Notes: a model not told the origin generated them from the sequence alone. Shown: positions 1 through 8,313, counted from the stretch's first letter. The stretch is 27,378 nucleotides of DNA from CAILHX01 sp046155285 (GCA_046155285.1 JBJXEA010000023.1:1-27378), one strand, 5' to 3'. Numbers and translations: made by a program.

Positions 1-1078
1 GAATGCGCCGTTGTTCTTCCTGAGTGCGGATATTGATGATGCCAAAAGTCAAATCGTCTACCATTTGCTGCAACAAGTTAATCTCTTCTTTGGGCATATG
101 TAGCACATCCGCTGAATACAGCATCAGCGCACCCATCACGCCGCCCTGATGGCGCAACGGCAATGCCGCCATGCTATGAAAGCCATGCTGCAAAGCGAGT
201 TCTAATACCGGATACGTCGGGTCTTGTGTGACATCCGCGACCATCACAGGCTGACCACTACGAATGGCACGCCCTCCCGGCCCTCGCCCTTTAGACTCAT
301 GCTCAGACCAGCTTAATTTTGCTTGCTCAATAAAGTTGCCCGCTTGTCCATAACGCACTACAGGCAAAATAGATTTGTACTCATCATGCTGCGTGTATCC
401 CACCCACGCCATGCGATAGCCGCCCACCTCAACAATGATGCGGCATATATCTTGGAGTAAAACGTCCTCTTTAATCGTCCGTATCACCGCATCGTTGCAG
501 CTCAGCAACATCTTGTAGGCACGGTTGCTGCGCGATAAAGCCAGCAAGGTTTCCACTTCATAATCTGGCGGCGTATCTGTTTTAGCATCACCCAGTTGGC
601 GGCGTAATTCCAACTGCGTCATCACCTGCTCGGCCAGCGTTTTCAGCGTATCTATCTGCTGCTCGGTCAATTTACGTGGTACGAGGTCTATGGCGCACAA
701 GCTGCCCAGCACATAACCATTGTAAGAAATCAGGGGGATGCCCGCATAAAAACGAATATGCGGCTCGCCGGTGACCAAGGGATTAGTAGCAAAACGGGGG
801 TCAATGTGGGCATCTGGCACTAAAAACAATTCCGTACCTTGAATGGTGTGGGTGCAGAAAGAAATGTCGCGGTCGGTTTCGCACACGTCCAAACCTACCG
901 AAGATTTGAACCACTGCCTATCTTCATCTACCAAGCTCACCAACGCGATAGGCACCTGACAGATGCGTGCCACGAGACTGGTCAACCGGTCAAATTCGGC
1001 TTCCGGCGGCGTGTCGAGAACACCAAAGGACTTGAGTTCTTGTAGACGGCGCTGCTCGGCAGCATCAGTTATGGACAT
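1..1078 (-). CDS. Two-GAF-domain signalling protein, 3' end outside window
   Basis: The reading frame is open from an ATG at 1078 down to base 1, so about 359 N-terminal residues are visible and the C-terminus is missing. The first about 165 residues look like a GAF domain of the type found in bacterial sensors (start MSITDAAEQRRLQELKSFGV, then ICQVPIALVSLVDEDRQWFK and SFCTHTIQG). A second GAF-like domain follows at about residues 195-355 (VGGYRMAWVGYTQ, GGRAIRSGQPVMVADV, MAALPLRHQGGVMGAL). In this family such pairs usually precede a GGDEF/EAL or histidine-kinase output module, which cannot be seen here. It lies downstream of ssb on the same strand, separated by a 65-bp palindromic repeat. 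The ligand is unknown and no membrane segment is visible. The GAF assignment is firm; the output function is not known. Confidence 0.8.
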   Translation of the reverse strand, partial: MSITDAAEQRRLQELKSFGVLDTPPEAEFDRLTSLVARICQVPIALVSLVDEDRQWFKSSVGLDVCETDRDISFCTHTIQGTELFLVPDAHIDPRFATNPLVTGEPHIRFYAGIPLISYNGYVLGSLCAIDLVPRKLTEQQIDTLKTLAEQVMTQLELRRQLGDAKTDTPPDYEVETLLALSRSNRAYKMLLSCNDAVIRTIKEDVLLQDICRIIVEVGGYRMAWVGYTQHDEYKSILPVVRYGQAGNFIEQAKLSWSEHESKGRGPGGRAIRSGQPVMVADVTQDPTYPVLELALQHGFHSMAALPLRHQGGVMGALMLYSADVLHMPKEEINLLQQMVDDLTFGIINIRTQEEQRRI

Positions 1079-1094
1079 AAGAGCTTTCAACTTG

Positions 1095-1159
1095 TGTAGG
1101 AGCGCCGCCCTCGGCGCGAATCATCACATCAACATCGCGCCGACGGCGGCGCTCCTACA
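1095..1159. repeat. REP-like palindromic repeat, copy 1
   Basis: A 65-bp imperfect palindrome begins TGTAGGAGCGCCGCC and ends GGCGGCGCTCCTACA, with a GGCGCGA / TCGCGCC inner arm. It sits between the ssb stop and the start of the GAF-domain gene. A second copy with the same left arm is at 27151-27210. It resembles the intergenic REP family of proteobacteria whose arms start GTAGGAGCG. Confidence 0.85.
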
Positions 1160-1161
1160 GG

Positions 1162-1629
1162 CTAGAACGGAATATCATCATCCATTTCGCTAATAGAGCC
1201 GCCCGCAGGCTGGCTGGGCGCGGAACGCGGTGCGCCCTGAGCGTTCGATGGAGCGGATTGGTCTTCCTCGGCCACTTCAAAACTATTGCCACCACCACTG
1301 CGTCCACCCAGCATTTGCATCCTATCGGCCACAATCTCGGTGGTGTATTGCTCGTGACCTTCTTTATTCGTCCATTTGCGCGTTTGCATGCTGCCTTCCA
1401 CATACACCGACGAGCCTTTTTTCAAGTATTCGCCCGCGATTTCCGCCAGTTTGCGGAACATGACAATGCGCACCCACTCGGTTTTTTCTTGTTTCGCGCC
1501 AGATTTATCTTTGAAGTTTTCGGTACAGGCGATGGAGAAATTCGCCACCGCGCCGCCGTCAGGCATGTAGCGCATTTCTGGGTCGCGCCCTAAGTTTCCA
1601 ATAAAAGTGCAGCGATTGAGTGATGCCAT
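1162..1629 (-). CDS. ssb: Single-stranded DNA-binding protein
   Basis: The protein has 155 residues. It binds and protects single-stranded DNA in replication, repair and recombination, and SSBs of this type act as tetramers. The N-terminal OB fold is evident from MASLNRCTFIGNLGRDPE, the TEWVRIVMFRKLAEIAGEYL segment and VYVEGSMQTRKW (residues 1-110). A glycine-, serine- and proline-rich linker follows, and the conserved acidic tail DDDIPF closes the protein; that tail recruits repair and replication partners. The ATG at 1629 has a good Shine-Dalgarno sequence (AGGGGA). It lies 9 bp downstream of the YajR-type transporter gene, so the two are probably co-transcribed. Length and domain order are normal. 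Confidence 0.97.
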   Translation of the reverse strand: MASLNRCTFIGNLGRDPEMRYMPDGGAVANFSIACTENFKDKSGAKQEKTEWVRIVMFRKLAEIAGEYLKKGSSVYVEGSMQTRKWTNKEGHEQYTTEIVADRMQMLGGRSGGGNSFEVAEEDQSAPSNAQGAPRSAPSQPAGGSISEMDDDIPF

Positions 1630-1638
1630 AATTTTCCC

Positions 1639-3015
1639 CTAATTTTTGTCTAATAATTTGCGTGCGCCAGCTTCGTCCCACTCGCCCAAACGCAGTTTTA
1701 AGTATGCTACACCTTGCTCCGCAATCACGATAGCCTCAACCACGCCGTCTATCTGTGAAAGCGCGGCAGACAAGGCCAATGCCTGCGCTTCATCCATCTG
1801 GCCCACGGCCATCATATGGGTGCGCACCACCGGCGGGGCTTGCATAGAAAGCGCCAACAGCAGCCAAGCCAAACATAAACCCGCCGCGAATACGAACACC
1901 GCCGCGTTACCCACATGCTGCGCCAGAAATCCACCCAGCGCACCACCCAGAAACAGCCCAAAAAATTGAAAGCTGTTATACACGCCGATTGCCGTACCTT
2001 TGCTGCCGGAAGGGGCGATTTTGGATACCAGCGAAGGCAAGGTGGCTTCCAGCAGATTGAACGCTAGAAAGAACAAGAATAAGGCCACCACCACACCGGT
2101 GAAATTGTGGATGAACACCGCCATCAACAAGGTGGAAACAAACAGCAGCGCTACTGCACCGCAAAATACCTGCTTCATTTTGCCCTTGGTTTCAGCGATG
2201 ATGATGGCGGGAATCACCGCCACGAAAGAAATCAGCATCACCGGTAAATACACCTTCCAGTGCGACTCCACCGCCATGCCGCCAAGGTTCAACAGCAATA
2301 GCGGCACGACGACAAACAGTCCGCGCATGGCAGCGTGCAGGCTGAAGATGCCAAAATCCAGCCGCTGCAATTCGGGATTTTTGAGGATTGCCCATATCTG
2401 CGTGGGTACGGTTTGTGCGTCAGCATGCACGCGGCTGACCACCGGATTAGGCACGGCAAATTTAATCACCAACATCGCCGCCAAGGCCAGAATTCCTGTC
2501 ATGGTGAAAATGCCGGAAACGCCGATGATGTGCGCCAATGCTGGCCCCGCCACCATAGATAAACCAAAGGTGGCGCCTATGCTCATGCCAATGACGGCCA
2601 TAGATTTAGAACGACTTTCCTCGCGCGTGAGATCGGCGTTTAAGGCGATCACCGCCGCGGCAATCGCGCCCGTGCCTTGTACCAAGCGCCCCAAGATAAT
2701 CATATAAATATCGCTGGCACCAGCGGCGATAAAGCTGCCCAGCGCGAACAGCAGCAAGCCAACATAGATGACTTTTTTGCGGCCATAACGGTCAGACATC
2801 AAGCCGAATGGGATTTGCAGAAAAGCTTGAGCAAGGCCGTCTATGCCCAATGCCAAGCCTATCAAAAACGCGCTAGAGCCGCCCGGCATCTGGTGCGCGT
2901 AGATGGCCAGCACCGGCAATATGGAGAACATGCCAAACATGCGCAGGGCGAATACTGTCGCCAAAGCAATCGTGGCACGGCGTTCAAGAGAGGTCATTGC
3001 TGTCGTTTGCATCAT
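1639..3015 (-). CDS. yajR: MFS transporter, YajR type with C-terminal ferredoxin-like domain
   Basis: This is a major facilitator superfamily inner-membrane protein of about 458 residues with twelve predicted hydrophobic segments. The motif-A loop FGLMSDRYGRKK lies between helices 2 and 3, and the segment ILGRLVQGTGAIAAAVIALN is typical of drug:H+ antiporter-like MFS proteins. After the last helix, about 60 soluble residues (from about 400: QALALSAALSQIDGVVEAIV, then AYLKLRLGEWDE) match the C-terminal YAM domain that distinguishes YajR from ordinary MFS exporters. The substrate is not known. The start is uncertain: ATG 3015, ATG 3012 and ATG 2997 (MTSLERRA, aligning with MTPGERRA of E. coli YajR as I recall it) are all possible, because a palindromic repeat ends exactly here. 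Divergent from uvrA and upstream of ssb. Confidence 0.88.
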   Translation of the reverse strand: MMQTTAMTSLERRATIALATVFALRMFGMFSILPVLAIYAHQMPGGSSAFLIGLALGIDGLAQAFLQIPFGLMSDRYGRKKVIYVGLLLFALGSFIAAGASDIYMIILGRLVQGTGAIAAAVIALNADLTREESRSKSMAVIGMSIGATFGLSMVAGPALAHIIGVSGIFTMTGILALAAMLVIKFAVPNPVVSRVHADAQTVPTQIWAILKNPELQRLDFGIFSLHAAMRGLFVVVPLLLLNLGGMAVESHWKVYLPVMLISFVAVIPAIIIAETKGKMKQVFCGAVALLFVSTLLMAVFIHNFTGVVVALFLFFLAFNLLEATLPSLVSKIAPSGSKGTAIGVYNSFQFFGLFLGGALGGFLAQHVGNAAVFVFAAGLCLAWLLLALSMQAPPVVRTHMMAVGQMDEAQALALSAALSQIDGVVEAIVIAEQGVAYLKLRLGEWDEAGARKLLDKN

Positions 3016-3016
3016 C

Positions 3017-3110
3017 AACCACCCCGGCGCTGTGCGCTACCCCTCCTCATTGAGGAGGGGAACTCCCCTCCTTTGCAAGGAGGGGTCGCCGCGATGCGGC
3101 GGGGGTGGTT
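3017..3110. repeat. 94-bp palindromic repeat between yajR and uvrA
   Basis: The ends are inverted (AACCACCCC at 3017-3025, GGGGTGGTT at 3102-3110). Inside are two more hairpins, CCCCTCCTCATTGAGGAGGGG and CCCCTCCTTTGCAAGGAGGGG in shortened form, plus a CGCCGC-GATG-CGGCG stem. It resembles the small intergenic 'CCCCTCC...GGAGGGG' elements common in Betaproteobacteria. One end abuts the yajR start codon. Confidence 0.8.
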
Positions 3111-3211
3111 TAGCCGCGCTAGATAAAAACAAGTCATAAGTAAAATTCTGGTTGAGGTTAAAGCAAGAAGTTGCGTATATTAGCAGGTTGACCCAGTACA
3201 AAGAATCACAA

Positions 3212-6025
3212 ATGGATAGCATACGAATTCGCGGTGCCCGCACCCACAACCTGAAGAACATTTCGCTGGACTTGCCACGCAATAAAATGATCGTGGTGAC
3301 CGGGCTTTCTGGCTCTGGTAAGTCGTCGCTGGCGTTTGACACGCTCTACGCAGAAGGCCAGCGCCGTTATGTGGAGTCGCTCTCGGCTTATGCCCGCCAG
3401 TTTCTGGCGCGTATGGATAAGCCGGATGTGGACTTGATTGAAGGCTTATCGCCCGCGATTTCCATCGAACAAAAATCCACCTCTCACAATCCGCGTTCAA
3501 CGGTGGGAACGGTCACTGAAATTCACGATTATTTGCGCCTGCTGTATGCCCGCGCCGGAGACCCGGAATGCCCAGAACACGGTATTCAGTTGCAAGCACA
3601 GACCGTTTCGCAAATGGTGGACGCGGTGCTAGCGCTGCCAGAAGACACCAAGCTTATGATATTGGCGCCTGTGGTTGCCAATCGCAAAGGCGAACAGATT
3701 GAGCTATTTGAAGACCTGCGCGCCCAAGGCTTTGTGCGGGTAAGGGTGGACGGCACGATTTACGAGTTGGACAATCCGCCGAAACTCGCCAAAACCACCA
3801 AGCATCATGTGGACGTGGTGGTGGATAGAGTCAAGATCAAACTGGACATCAAGCAACGCCTAGCGGAATCCTTTGAAACCGCGCTGCGCTTGGCTGATGG
3901 CCGTGCGCTGGCAGTGGAAATGGACACCGACACCCAGCATTTATTTTCCGCAAAATTCGCCTGCCCGCTTTGCAGCTACGCGCTGGCCGAACTTGAGCCG
4001 CGCCTGTTCTCCTTCAATAACCCCATGGGCGCTTGCCCCAAATGCGACGGGCTTGGCAACATCAGCTTTTTCGACCCCAAGCGCGTGGTGGCTTTTCCGC
4101 ATTTGTCACTGGCTTCCGGCGCGATCAAAAGCTGGGATAAGCGCAATCAGTTCTATTTTCAACTGCTGCAAAGCTTGGGCGCGCACTATGGTTTTGACGT
4201 AGAAACGCCGTTTGAGAAGCTTTCGGAAACCTCGCAGAACGTGGTGTTGTACGGCAGTGGCGCGGATAAACTCGACTTTACCTATCTCAACGAACGCGGC
4301 AAACCCAGTATCCGTAACCACGCGTTTGAAGGCATTTTGCATAATCTGGATAGGCGCTACCGCGAGACGGATTCGGCGATGATCCGCGAGGAACTCTCGA
4401 AATATCTCAACTCCAAACCTTGTACAGAATGCGCTGGAACGCGTCTCAGAATTGAAGCTAGGCATGTGAAAGTTGGCGGCAGAAACGTGCATGAAGTGTG
4501 CGAAATGCCACTCAAACAAACGCTGACATTTTTTGGCTCGCTCAAACTCAAAGGCCAAAAACTCGCCATCGCCGACAAAATCGTCAAAGAAGTATTGAGC
4601 CGCTTATCGTTTTTAACCAACGTCGGCTTGGATTATTTGTCGCTGTCGCGCTCGGCAGAAACGCTATCGGGCGGTGAAGCACAAAGAATTCGACTGGCTT
4701 CGCAGATAGGCTCTGGCTTGACCGGCGTGATGTATGTGCTGGATGAGCCCAGCATCGGTCTGCATCAACGCGATAATGAAAAGCTGTTGGAAACGCTGCG
4801 GCATCTTAGAGATATTGGCAACACCGTCATCGTGGTGGAGCATGATGAGGATGCCATTATGGCGGCGGATTACGTCGTGGATATTGGCCCCGGCGCTGGC
4901 GAACACGGCGGGCATATCGTGGCCGAAGGCACTCCAGCCGAAATCAAAGCCAACAAAAATTCACTCACCGGCCAGTATCTAAGCGGCGTAAAGCAAATTA
5001 CTTACGCCAAAAAACGCCATGCGCCCGACCCCAACCGCTGGCTGAAGCTTACGGGTGTGAGCGGCAATAATCTCAAAAACGTCACCTTGAATCTGCCCGT
5101 GGGTTTGCTGGTATGCGTCACGGGGGTTTCCGGCTCAGGCAAATCCACGCTGATTAACGACACGCTCTACCGCTGCGTCGCCCGCCATTTATATGGCTCT
5201 AACGCCGAACCTGCGGCGCATGAAGCCATCCACGGCATGGAGTTTTTCGACAAAGTGGTGGACGTGGATCAAAGCCCGATAGGCCGCACCCCGCGCTCCA
5301 ACCCCGCGACTTATACCGGACTCTTCACACCGATTCGTGAGATGTTTTCCGGCGTGCCAGAATCCCGCATGCGCGGCTATGGGCCAGGCAGATACTCGTT
5401 CAACGTCAAAGGCGGGCGCTGCGAAGCCTGTCAGGGCGATGGTGTGATTCGCGTAGAAATGCACTTTTTGCCCGATGTGTACGTGCCCTGCGACAGCTGC
5501 AAAGGCCAGCGCTACAACCGCGAAACGCTAGAAATCCAATACAAAGGCAAAAACATCCACCAGATTTTGGGCATGACCGTGGAGCAAGCGCACGAGTTTT
5601 TCAACGCCATTCCGGTAGTGGCACGCAAGCTCAAAACCTTGCTGGACGTGGGCTTGGGCTATATCACACTAGGGCAATCCGCCACCACGCTCTCCGGCGG
5701 CGAAGCGCAACGGGTAAAACTGGCGCTGGAACTCTCCAAACGCGATACTGGGCGCACCTTGTACATCCTCGACGAACCCACCACCGGCTTGCATTTCGCC
5801 GACATTCAATTGCTGCTGGACGTGCTGCACAGATTGCGCGACCACGGCAACACTGTAGTCGTTATCGAGCATAACCTAGACGTCATCAAAACCGCTGACT
5901 GGCTGGTAGATTTAGGCCCCGAAGGCGGCGATGGTGGCGGCATGATTATTGCAGAAGGTACGCCCGAACAAGTGGCGGCGAAGGCTAGCAGCTATACTGG
6001 GAAATACTTGAAGAAGATGATTTAA
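3212..6025 (+). CDS. uvrA: Excinuclease ABC subunit A
   Basis: UvrA is the damage-recognition ATPase of nucleotide excision repair; a UvrA dimer loads UvrB at lesions. The protein has 937 residues, normal for the family. Walker A of ATPase 1 is GLSGSGKSS at residues 31-39, and the first signature is LSGGEAQRIRLASQIGSG followed by VLDEPSIGLHQRD. Walker A of ATPase 2 is GVSGSGKST, with LSGGEAQRVKLALELS and ILDEPTTGLHFADI. Two zinc modules are visible (CPLCSYA...CPKCDG and CEACQGDG...CDSCKGQ). The frame extends 20 codons upstream to 3152, but MDSIRIRGARTHNLKNI is the conserved N-terminus, so ATG 3212 is chosen. I saw no convincing LexA box (CTG-N10-CAG) in the 3111-3211 leader. Its TAA overlaps the mtgA stop on the other strand. 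Confidence 0.97.
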   Translation: MDSIRIRGARTHNLKNISLDLPRNKMIVVTGLSGSGKSSLAFDTLYAEGQRRYVESLSAYARQFLARMDKPDVDLIEGLSPAISIEQKSTSHNPRSTVGTVTEIHDYLRLLYARAGDPECPEHGIQLQAQTVSQMVDAVLALPEDTKLMILAPVVANRKGEQIELFEDLRAQGFVRVRVDGTIYELDNPPKLAKTTKHHVDVVVDRVKIKLDIKQRLAESFETALRLADGRALAVEMDTDTQHLFSAKFACPLCSYALAELEPRLFSFNNPMGACPKCDGLGNISFFDPKRVVAFPHLSLASGAIKSWDKRNQFYFQLLQSLGAHYGFDVETPFEKLSETSQNVVLYGSGADKLDFTYLNERGKPSIRNHAFEGILHNLDRRYRETDSAMIREELSKYLNSKPCTECAGTRLRIEARHVKVGGRNVHEVCEMPLKQTLTFFGSLKLKGQKLAIADKIVKEVLSRLSFLTNVGLDYLSLSRSAETLSGGEAQRIRLASQIGSGLTGVMYVLDEPSIGLHQRDNEKLLETLRHLRDIGNTVIVVEHDEDAIMAADYVVDIGPGAGEHGGHIVAEGTPAEIKANKNSLTGQYLSGVKQITYAKKRHAPDPNRWLKLTGVSGNNLKNVTLNLPVGLLVCVTGVSGSGKSTLINDTLYRCVARHLYGSNAEPAAHEAIHGMEFFDKVVDVDQSPIGRTPRSNPATYTGLFTPIREMFSGVPESRMRGYGPGRYSFNVKGGRCEACQGDGVIRVEMHFLPDVYVPCDSCKGQRYNRETLEIQYKGKNIHQILGMTVEQAHEFFNAIPVVARKLKTLLDVGLGYITLGQSATTLSGGEAQRVKLALELSKRDTGRTLYILDEPTTGLHFADIQLLLDVLHRLRDHGNTVVVIEHNLDVIKTADWLVDLGPEGGDGGGMIIAEGTPEQVAAKASSYTGKYLKKMI

Positions 6026-6747
6026 GGAACTTCTGCCTGATTCATCCGCGCCAAAATAATCCCCGTCTTCTTCGCCAGCCCTCGCGCCCCACGGTGTTTG
6101 TCGTAAAACCGCGGATTAGGCACCATCGCCGCTAATTTAGCGGCTTGCTCCGCACCCAATCCAGCAGCCGAAGTTTTGTAATAATGCCTCGCGGCGGCTT
6201 CTGCGCCGAATACGCCGTTGCCCCATTCGATGATGTTCAAGTAGATTTCCAGAATCCGTCGCTTGCTCATGAGGTTTTCCAGCATGACGGTGATTAGCGC
6301 TTCTTCCAACTTGCGCCAAGGCGTTTTGCGACCAGATAAAAATAGGTTTTTGGCAAGCTGCTGACTGATGGTGGAGCCTCCGGCGACGATTTTTCCTTGT
6401 TTCAGGTTTTTATCGAATGCTTTTTCGATACCGTCCCAGTCGAAACCTTCGTGATCCACGAATTTAGCGTCTTCTGCGACAATGACTGCGCGTTTTAGGT
6501 TGTTGGAGATGCGCTTATACGGCACCCAGCGGTGTGTAATTTCAGCTTCGGGGTCTTTGCTTTGCAGCACTTTTTCTTGCGCTGCCATAAAAGCACTGCT
6601 GCTGGGGTTGTGGTCTATCCACCACACCACGTGTAGTAGTATCCATAGCTGGTAGAGCATGATGAAGGCGAGTAGCCAAAGACTCAAGCGCCACCACAGG
6701 GATTTAGGTTTTTGTTTTTTGGTGCGGTTCATAAGGTGTTTGCTCAT
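6022..6747 (-). CDS. mtgA: Monofunctional biosynthetic peptidoglycan transglycosylase
   Basis: MtgA polymerises lipid II into glycan strands at the outer face of the inner membrane. The protein has 241 residues. A basic N-terminus is followed by one membrane anchor at about residues 18-45 (WWRLSLWLLAFIMLYQLWIL), and then a GT51 domain. The catalytic glutamate motif is AVIVAEDAKFVDHEGFDWDG, and the second family block is GGSTISQQLAKNLFLSGRK, followed by RKLEEALITVMLE and EIYLNIIEWG. It is the last gene of a rhodanese-aroE-mtgA run. A 104-bp repeat ends 9 bp before the ATG, and no clear Shine-Dalgarno sequence remains upstream; ATG 6732 (MNRTKK) is an alternative start. The aroE-mtgA neighbourhood is common in Betaproteobacteria. 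Confidence 0.94.
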   Translation of the reverse strand: MSKHLMNRTKKQKPKSLWWRLSLWLLAFIMLYQLWILLHVVWWIDHNPSSSAFMAAQEKVLQSKDPEAEITHRWVPYKRISNNLKRAVIVAEDAKFVDHEGFDWDGIEKAFDKNLKQGKIVAGGSTISQQLAKNLFLSGRKTPWRKLEEALITVMLENLMSKRRILEIYLNIIEWGNGVFGAEAAARHYYKTSAAGLGAEQAAKLAAMVPNPRFYDKHRGARGLAKKTGIILARMNQAEVP

Positions 6748-6756
6748 TTTTGTGCT

Positions 6757-6860
6757 GTCATTCCCGCGTAGGCGGGAATCCAGTCAAATATCTACAAAGT
6801 GAGTGGGGATCTATGCCGCAACAAGTGACTTGTCTGGATTCCCGCCTACGCGGGAATGAC
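6757..6860. repeat. 104-bp inverted-repeat element, copy 1
   Basis: The ends carry GTCATTCCCGCGTAGGCGGG at the left and its inverse, with TGGATTCCCGCCTACGCGGG then AATGAC, at the right. Each end is itself a palindrome of the form ATTCCC-N8-GGGAAT, as in Neisseria dRS3 repeats. About 46 bp of unrelated sequence lies between the arms. It sits between aroE and mtgA. Copy 2 at 22233-22336 has the same total length. Confidence 0.85.
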
Positions 6861-6876
6861 GGTTGTAATGCGTTTA

Positions 6877-7674
6877 TCAACGCAATAGCGTCATCACCGG
6901 CGCGGTGTGCGGCCTTACGCCGCGCCACACGTAGAAAGCTTCTGCGGCTTGTTCCACCAGCATGCCCAAGCCATCGGCCACCAGTGCCGCACCTTGCTCG
7001 CGGGCGAAGGCCATGAACGGCGTTTCGCGGCCATACATCATGTCATAGGCCAGTGCGTTGGCGTTAAAAATACCTACGGGCAAGGGCGGCAATTCGTCTA
7101 TCAAGCTGCTGGAGGTAGCGTTGATGACGATATCAAACTGCATATCCGCCAGTGCGCTGTAACTGTTCGCTTGCACGCCCTGCGGCAGGGTATCCGCCAA
7201 CTGCTGCGCCCGACTCAGATTGCGGTTGACGATGGTGAGCGCTGCGCCCGCCAGCTTGAGCGGCAAAGCCGCGCCATAAGCCGCACCGCCAGCGCCCATC
7301 AGCAGCACTTGTTTGCCTTGCAAGTCGCAACCCAGATTGCGCGTAATGTCAGTGATCAGCCCAACCCCGTCGGTGTTGTCGCCCAGCGCATTCTGTCCTT
7401 GAAATTTGAGCGTGTTCACCGCTTTGGCCGCTTGCGCGCGTGGTGTGAGTTGCCCGCCCAATTGATAGGCCTCAAACTTGAATGGCACAGTGATGCTACA
7501 GCCTTGATAGCCTTCGTCACGCAGCCGCTTCACGGTGTCGGCGAAGCCATCCACTGGCGCCAAAATTCGCTCGTAGCTTATGTCCTGCGCGGTTTGTTGC
7601 GCAAACGCCATGTGTATCTCCGGCGATTTACTATGCGCGATGGGATTGCCGATGACGGCGTATTTATCAGCCAC
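6877..7674 (-). CDS. aroE: Shikimate dehydrogenase (NADP+)
   Basis: AroE reduces 3-dehydroshikimate to shikimate in aromatic amino acid synthesis. The protein has 265 residues, normal for the family. The substrate-binding N-domain has YAVIGNPIAHSKSPEIHMAF, the catalytic-lysine motif SITVPFKFEAY and DNTDGVGLITDI. The NADP-binding Rossmann motif is LLMGAGGAAYGAALPL, followed by NRNLSRAQQLAD. The start is GTG at 7674, supported by a CGGAG Shine-Dalgarno 7 bases upstream, and lies 13 bp after the rhodanese stop, so the two are probably co-transcribed. Confidence 0.95.
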   Translation of the reverse strand: MADKYAVIGNPIAHSKSPEIHMAFAQQTAQDISYERILAPVDGFADTVKRLRDEGYQGCSITVPFKFEAYQLGGQLTPRAQAAKAVNTLKFQGQNALGDNTDGVGLITDITRNLGCDLQGKQVLLMGAGGAAYGAALPLKLAGAALTIVNRNLSRAQQLADTLPQGVQANSYSALADMQFDIVINATSSSLIDELPPLPVGIFNANALAYDMMYGRETPFMAFAREQGAALVADGLGMLVEQAAEAFYVWRGVRPHTAPVMTLLR

Positions 7675-7687
7675 TCAATTACTCCGT

Positions 7688-8131
7688 TTAATTATTCCAA
7701 GGCAGTCCAGCCTTCTTCCAGCCGTTGATATTGGTACGCTGCTTGTTCGCATCAGCCTCACCTTCAAAGCCTTGCAGCACGTTATAAGCCTCGTTATAAC
7801 CCACTTTGTGCGCGGCGTTGGCGGCGTTGTTAGAGCGCCCGCCGGTACGGCAGATGAACATCACCAGCGACTCTTTATCTACTTGCATTTGCAGTTGCGC
7901 TAAAAAATCAGGATTCGGCTTCCAGTCTGGATAAAACGACCACTCGATGTGGACTGCATCAGGGATACGCCCAACTAAATCCAACTCCTGACGACTACGC
8001 ACGTCCACCAGCTTGGCGTGCGGGGCTTTCTGCAGCACTTCCCACGCTTGTTCCGGGGTCAATGCGCCCTCATATTCTGTCGCGCCTTTGTTGGCGGCGG
8101 CTTGCTCTAAAATTTTACTAAGACTCGTCAT
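7688..8131 (-). CDS. Rhodanese-like domain protein
   Basis: This is a single rhodanese domain of about 147 residues. The catalytic cysteine sits in MFICRTGGRSNNAA, and the domain entry is EQAWEVLQKAPHAKLVDVRS. Rhodaneses carry sulfur as a cysteine persulfide and transfer it to thiophilic acceptors; the physiological partner cannot be told from sequence. The frame opens at 8149, but ATG 8131 (MTSLSKIL) is preceded at the proper distance by AAGGAG, so it is the preferred start. The C-terminus contains a short insertion-like segment (EGEADANKQRTNINGWKKAG) typical of single-domain rhodaneses of this group. First gene of the minus-strand run with aroE and mtgA. Confidence 0.9.
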   Translation of the reverse strand: MTSLSKILEQAAANKGATEYEGALTPEQAWEVLQKAPHAKLVDVRSRQELDLVGRIPDAVHIEWSFYPDWKPNPDFLAQLQMQVDKESLVMFICRTGGRSNNAANAAHKVGYNEAYNVLQGFEGEADANKQRTNINGWKKAGLPWNN

Positions 8132-8202
8132 GATTTTCTCCTTGTACACTAACCACTACACCCCTCAAATGCAGTATACCCTGTCATTCCCTTAAAACAA
8201 CA

Positions 8203-8219
8203 CGCACCGCATTGGTGCA
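8203..8219. promoter_or_regulatory. Putative NtrC-binding site 1 upstream of glnA
   Basis: GCACC-N5-GGTGC dyad (CGCACCGCATTGGTGCA) matches the NtrC enhancer consensus TGCACC-N5-GGTGCA closely. Its centre (8211) is about 129 bp upstream of the start site predicted from the -24/-12 element. Confidence 0.75.
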
Positions 8220-8233
8220 AGTGCCGCACAAAA

Positions 8234-8250
8234 AGCGCTGGCATGGTGCG
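8234..8250. promoter_or_regulatory. Putative NtrC-binding site 2 upstream of glnA
   Basis: GCGCT-N5-GGTGC (AGCGCTGGCATGGTGCG) is a weaker half-conserved dyad. Its centre is 31 bp from that of site 1, about three helical turns, the spacing expected for co-operative NtrC dimers at the glnA enhancer. Confidence 0.6.
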
Positions 8251-8313
8251 TATTTTTCGGTTTTATTTCGCCCCAGCCTATGGGAGAATGCGCGTTTACT
8301 AAATAGCAGTGTT

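Noticed and set aside
2000..2707. 235-codon open frame antisense to the MFS gene
   Set aside because: Composition reflects the reverse of membrane-helix codons; the MFS protein on the minus strand has clear motifs.
3017..3110. CRISPR-like or tandem repeat array
   Set aside because: The CCCCTCC motifs are inverted hairpin arms, with no spacers of uniform size.
3111..3211. SOS (LexA) box before uvrA
   Set aside because: No CTG-N10-CAG sequence was found in the leader.
6907..7728. 273-codon open frame antisense to aroE
   Set aside because: Covers the intact aroE on the other strand, has no recognisable domain and is a shadow frame.
8239..8252. Second -24/-12-like sequence at TGGCATGGTGCG
   Set aside because: The GG to GC distance is 8 bases instead of 12; the sequence fits better as part of the second NtrC site.
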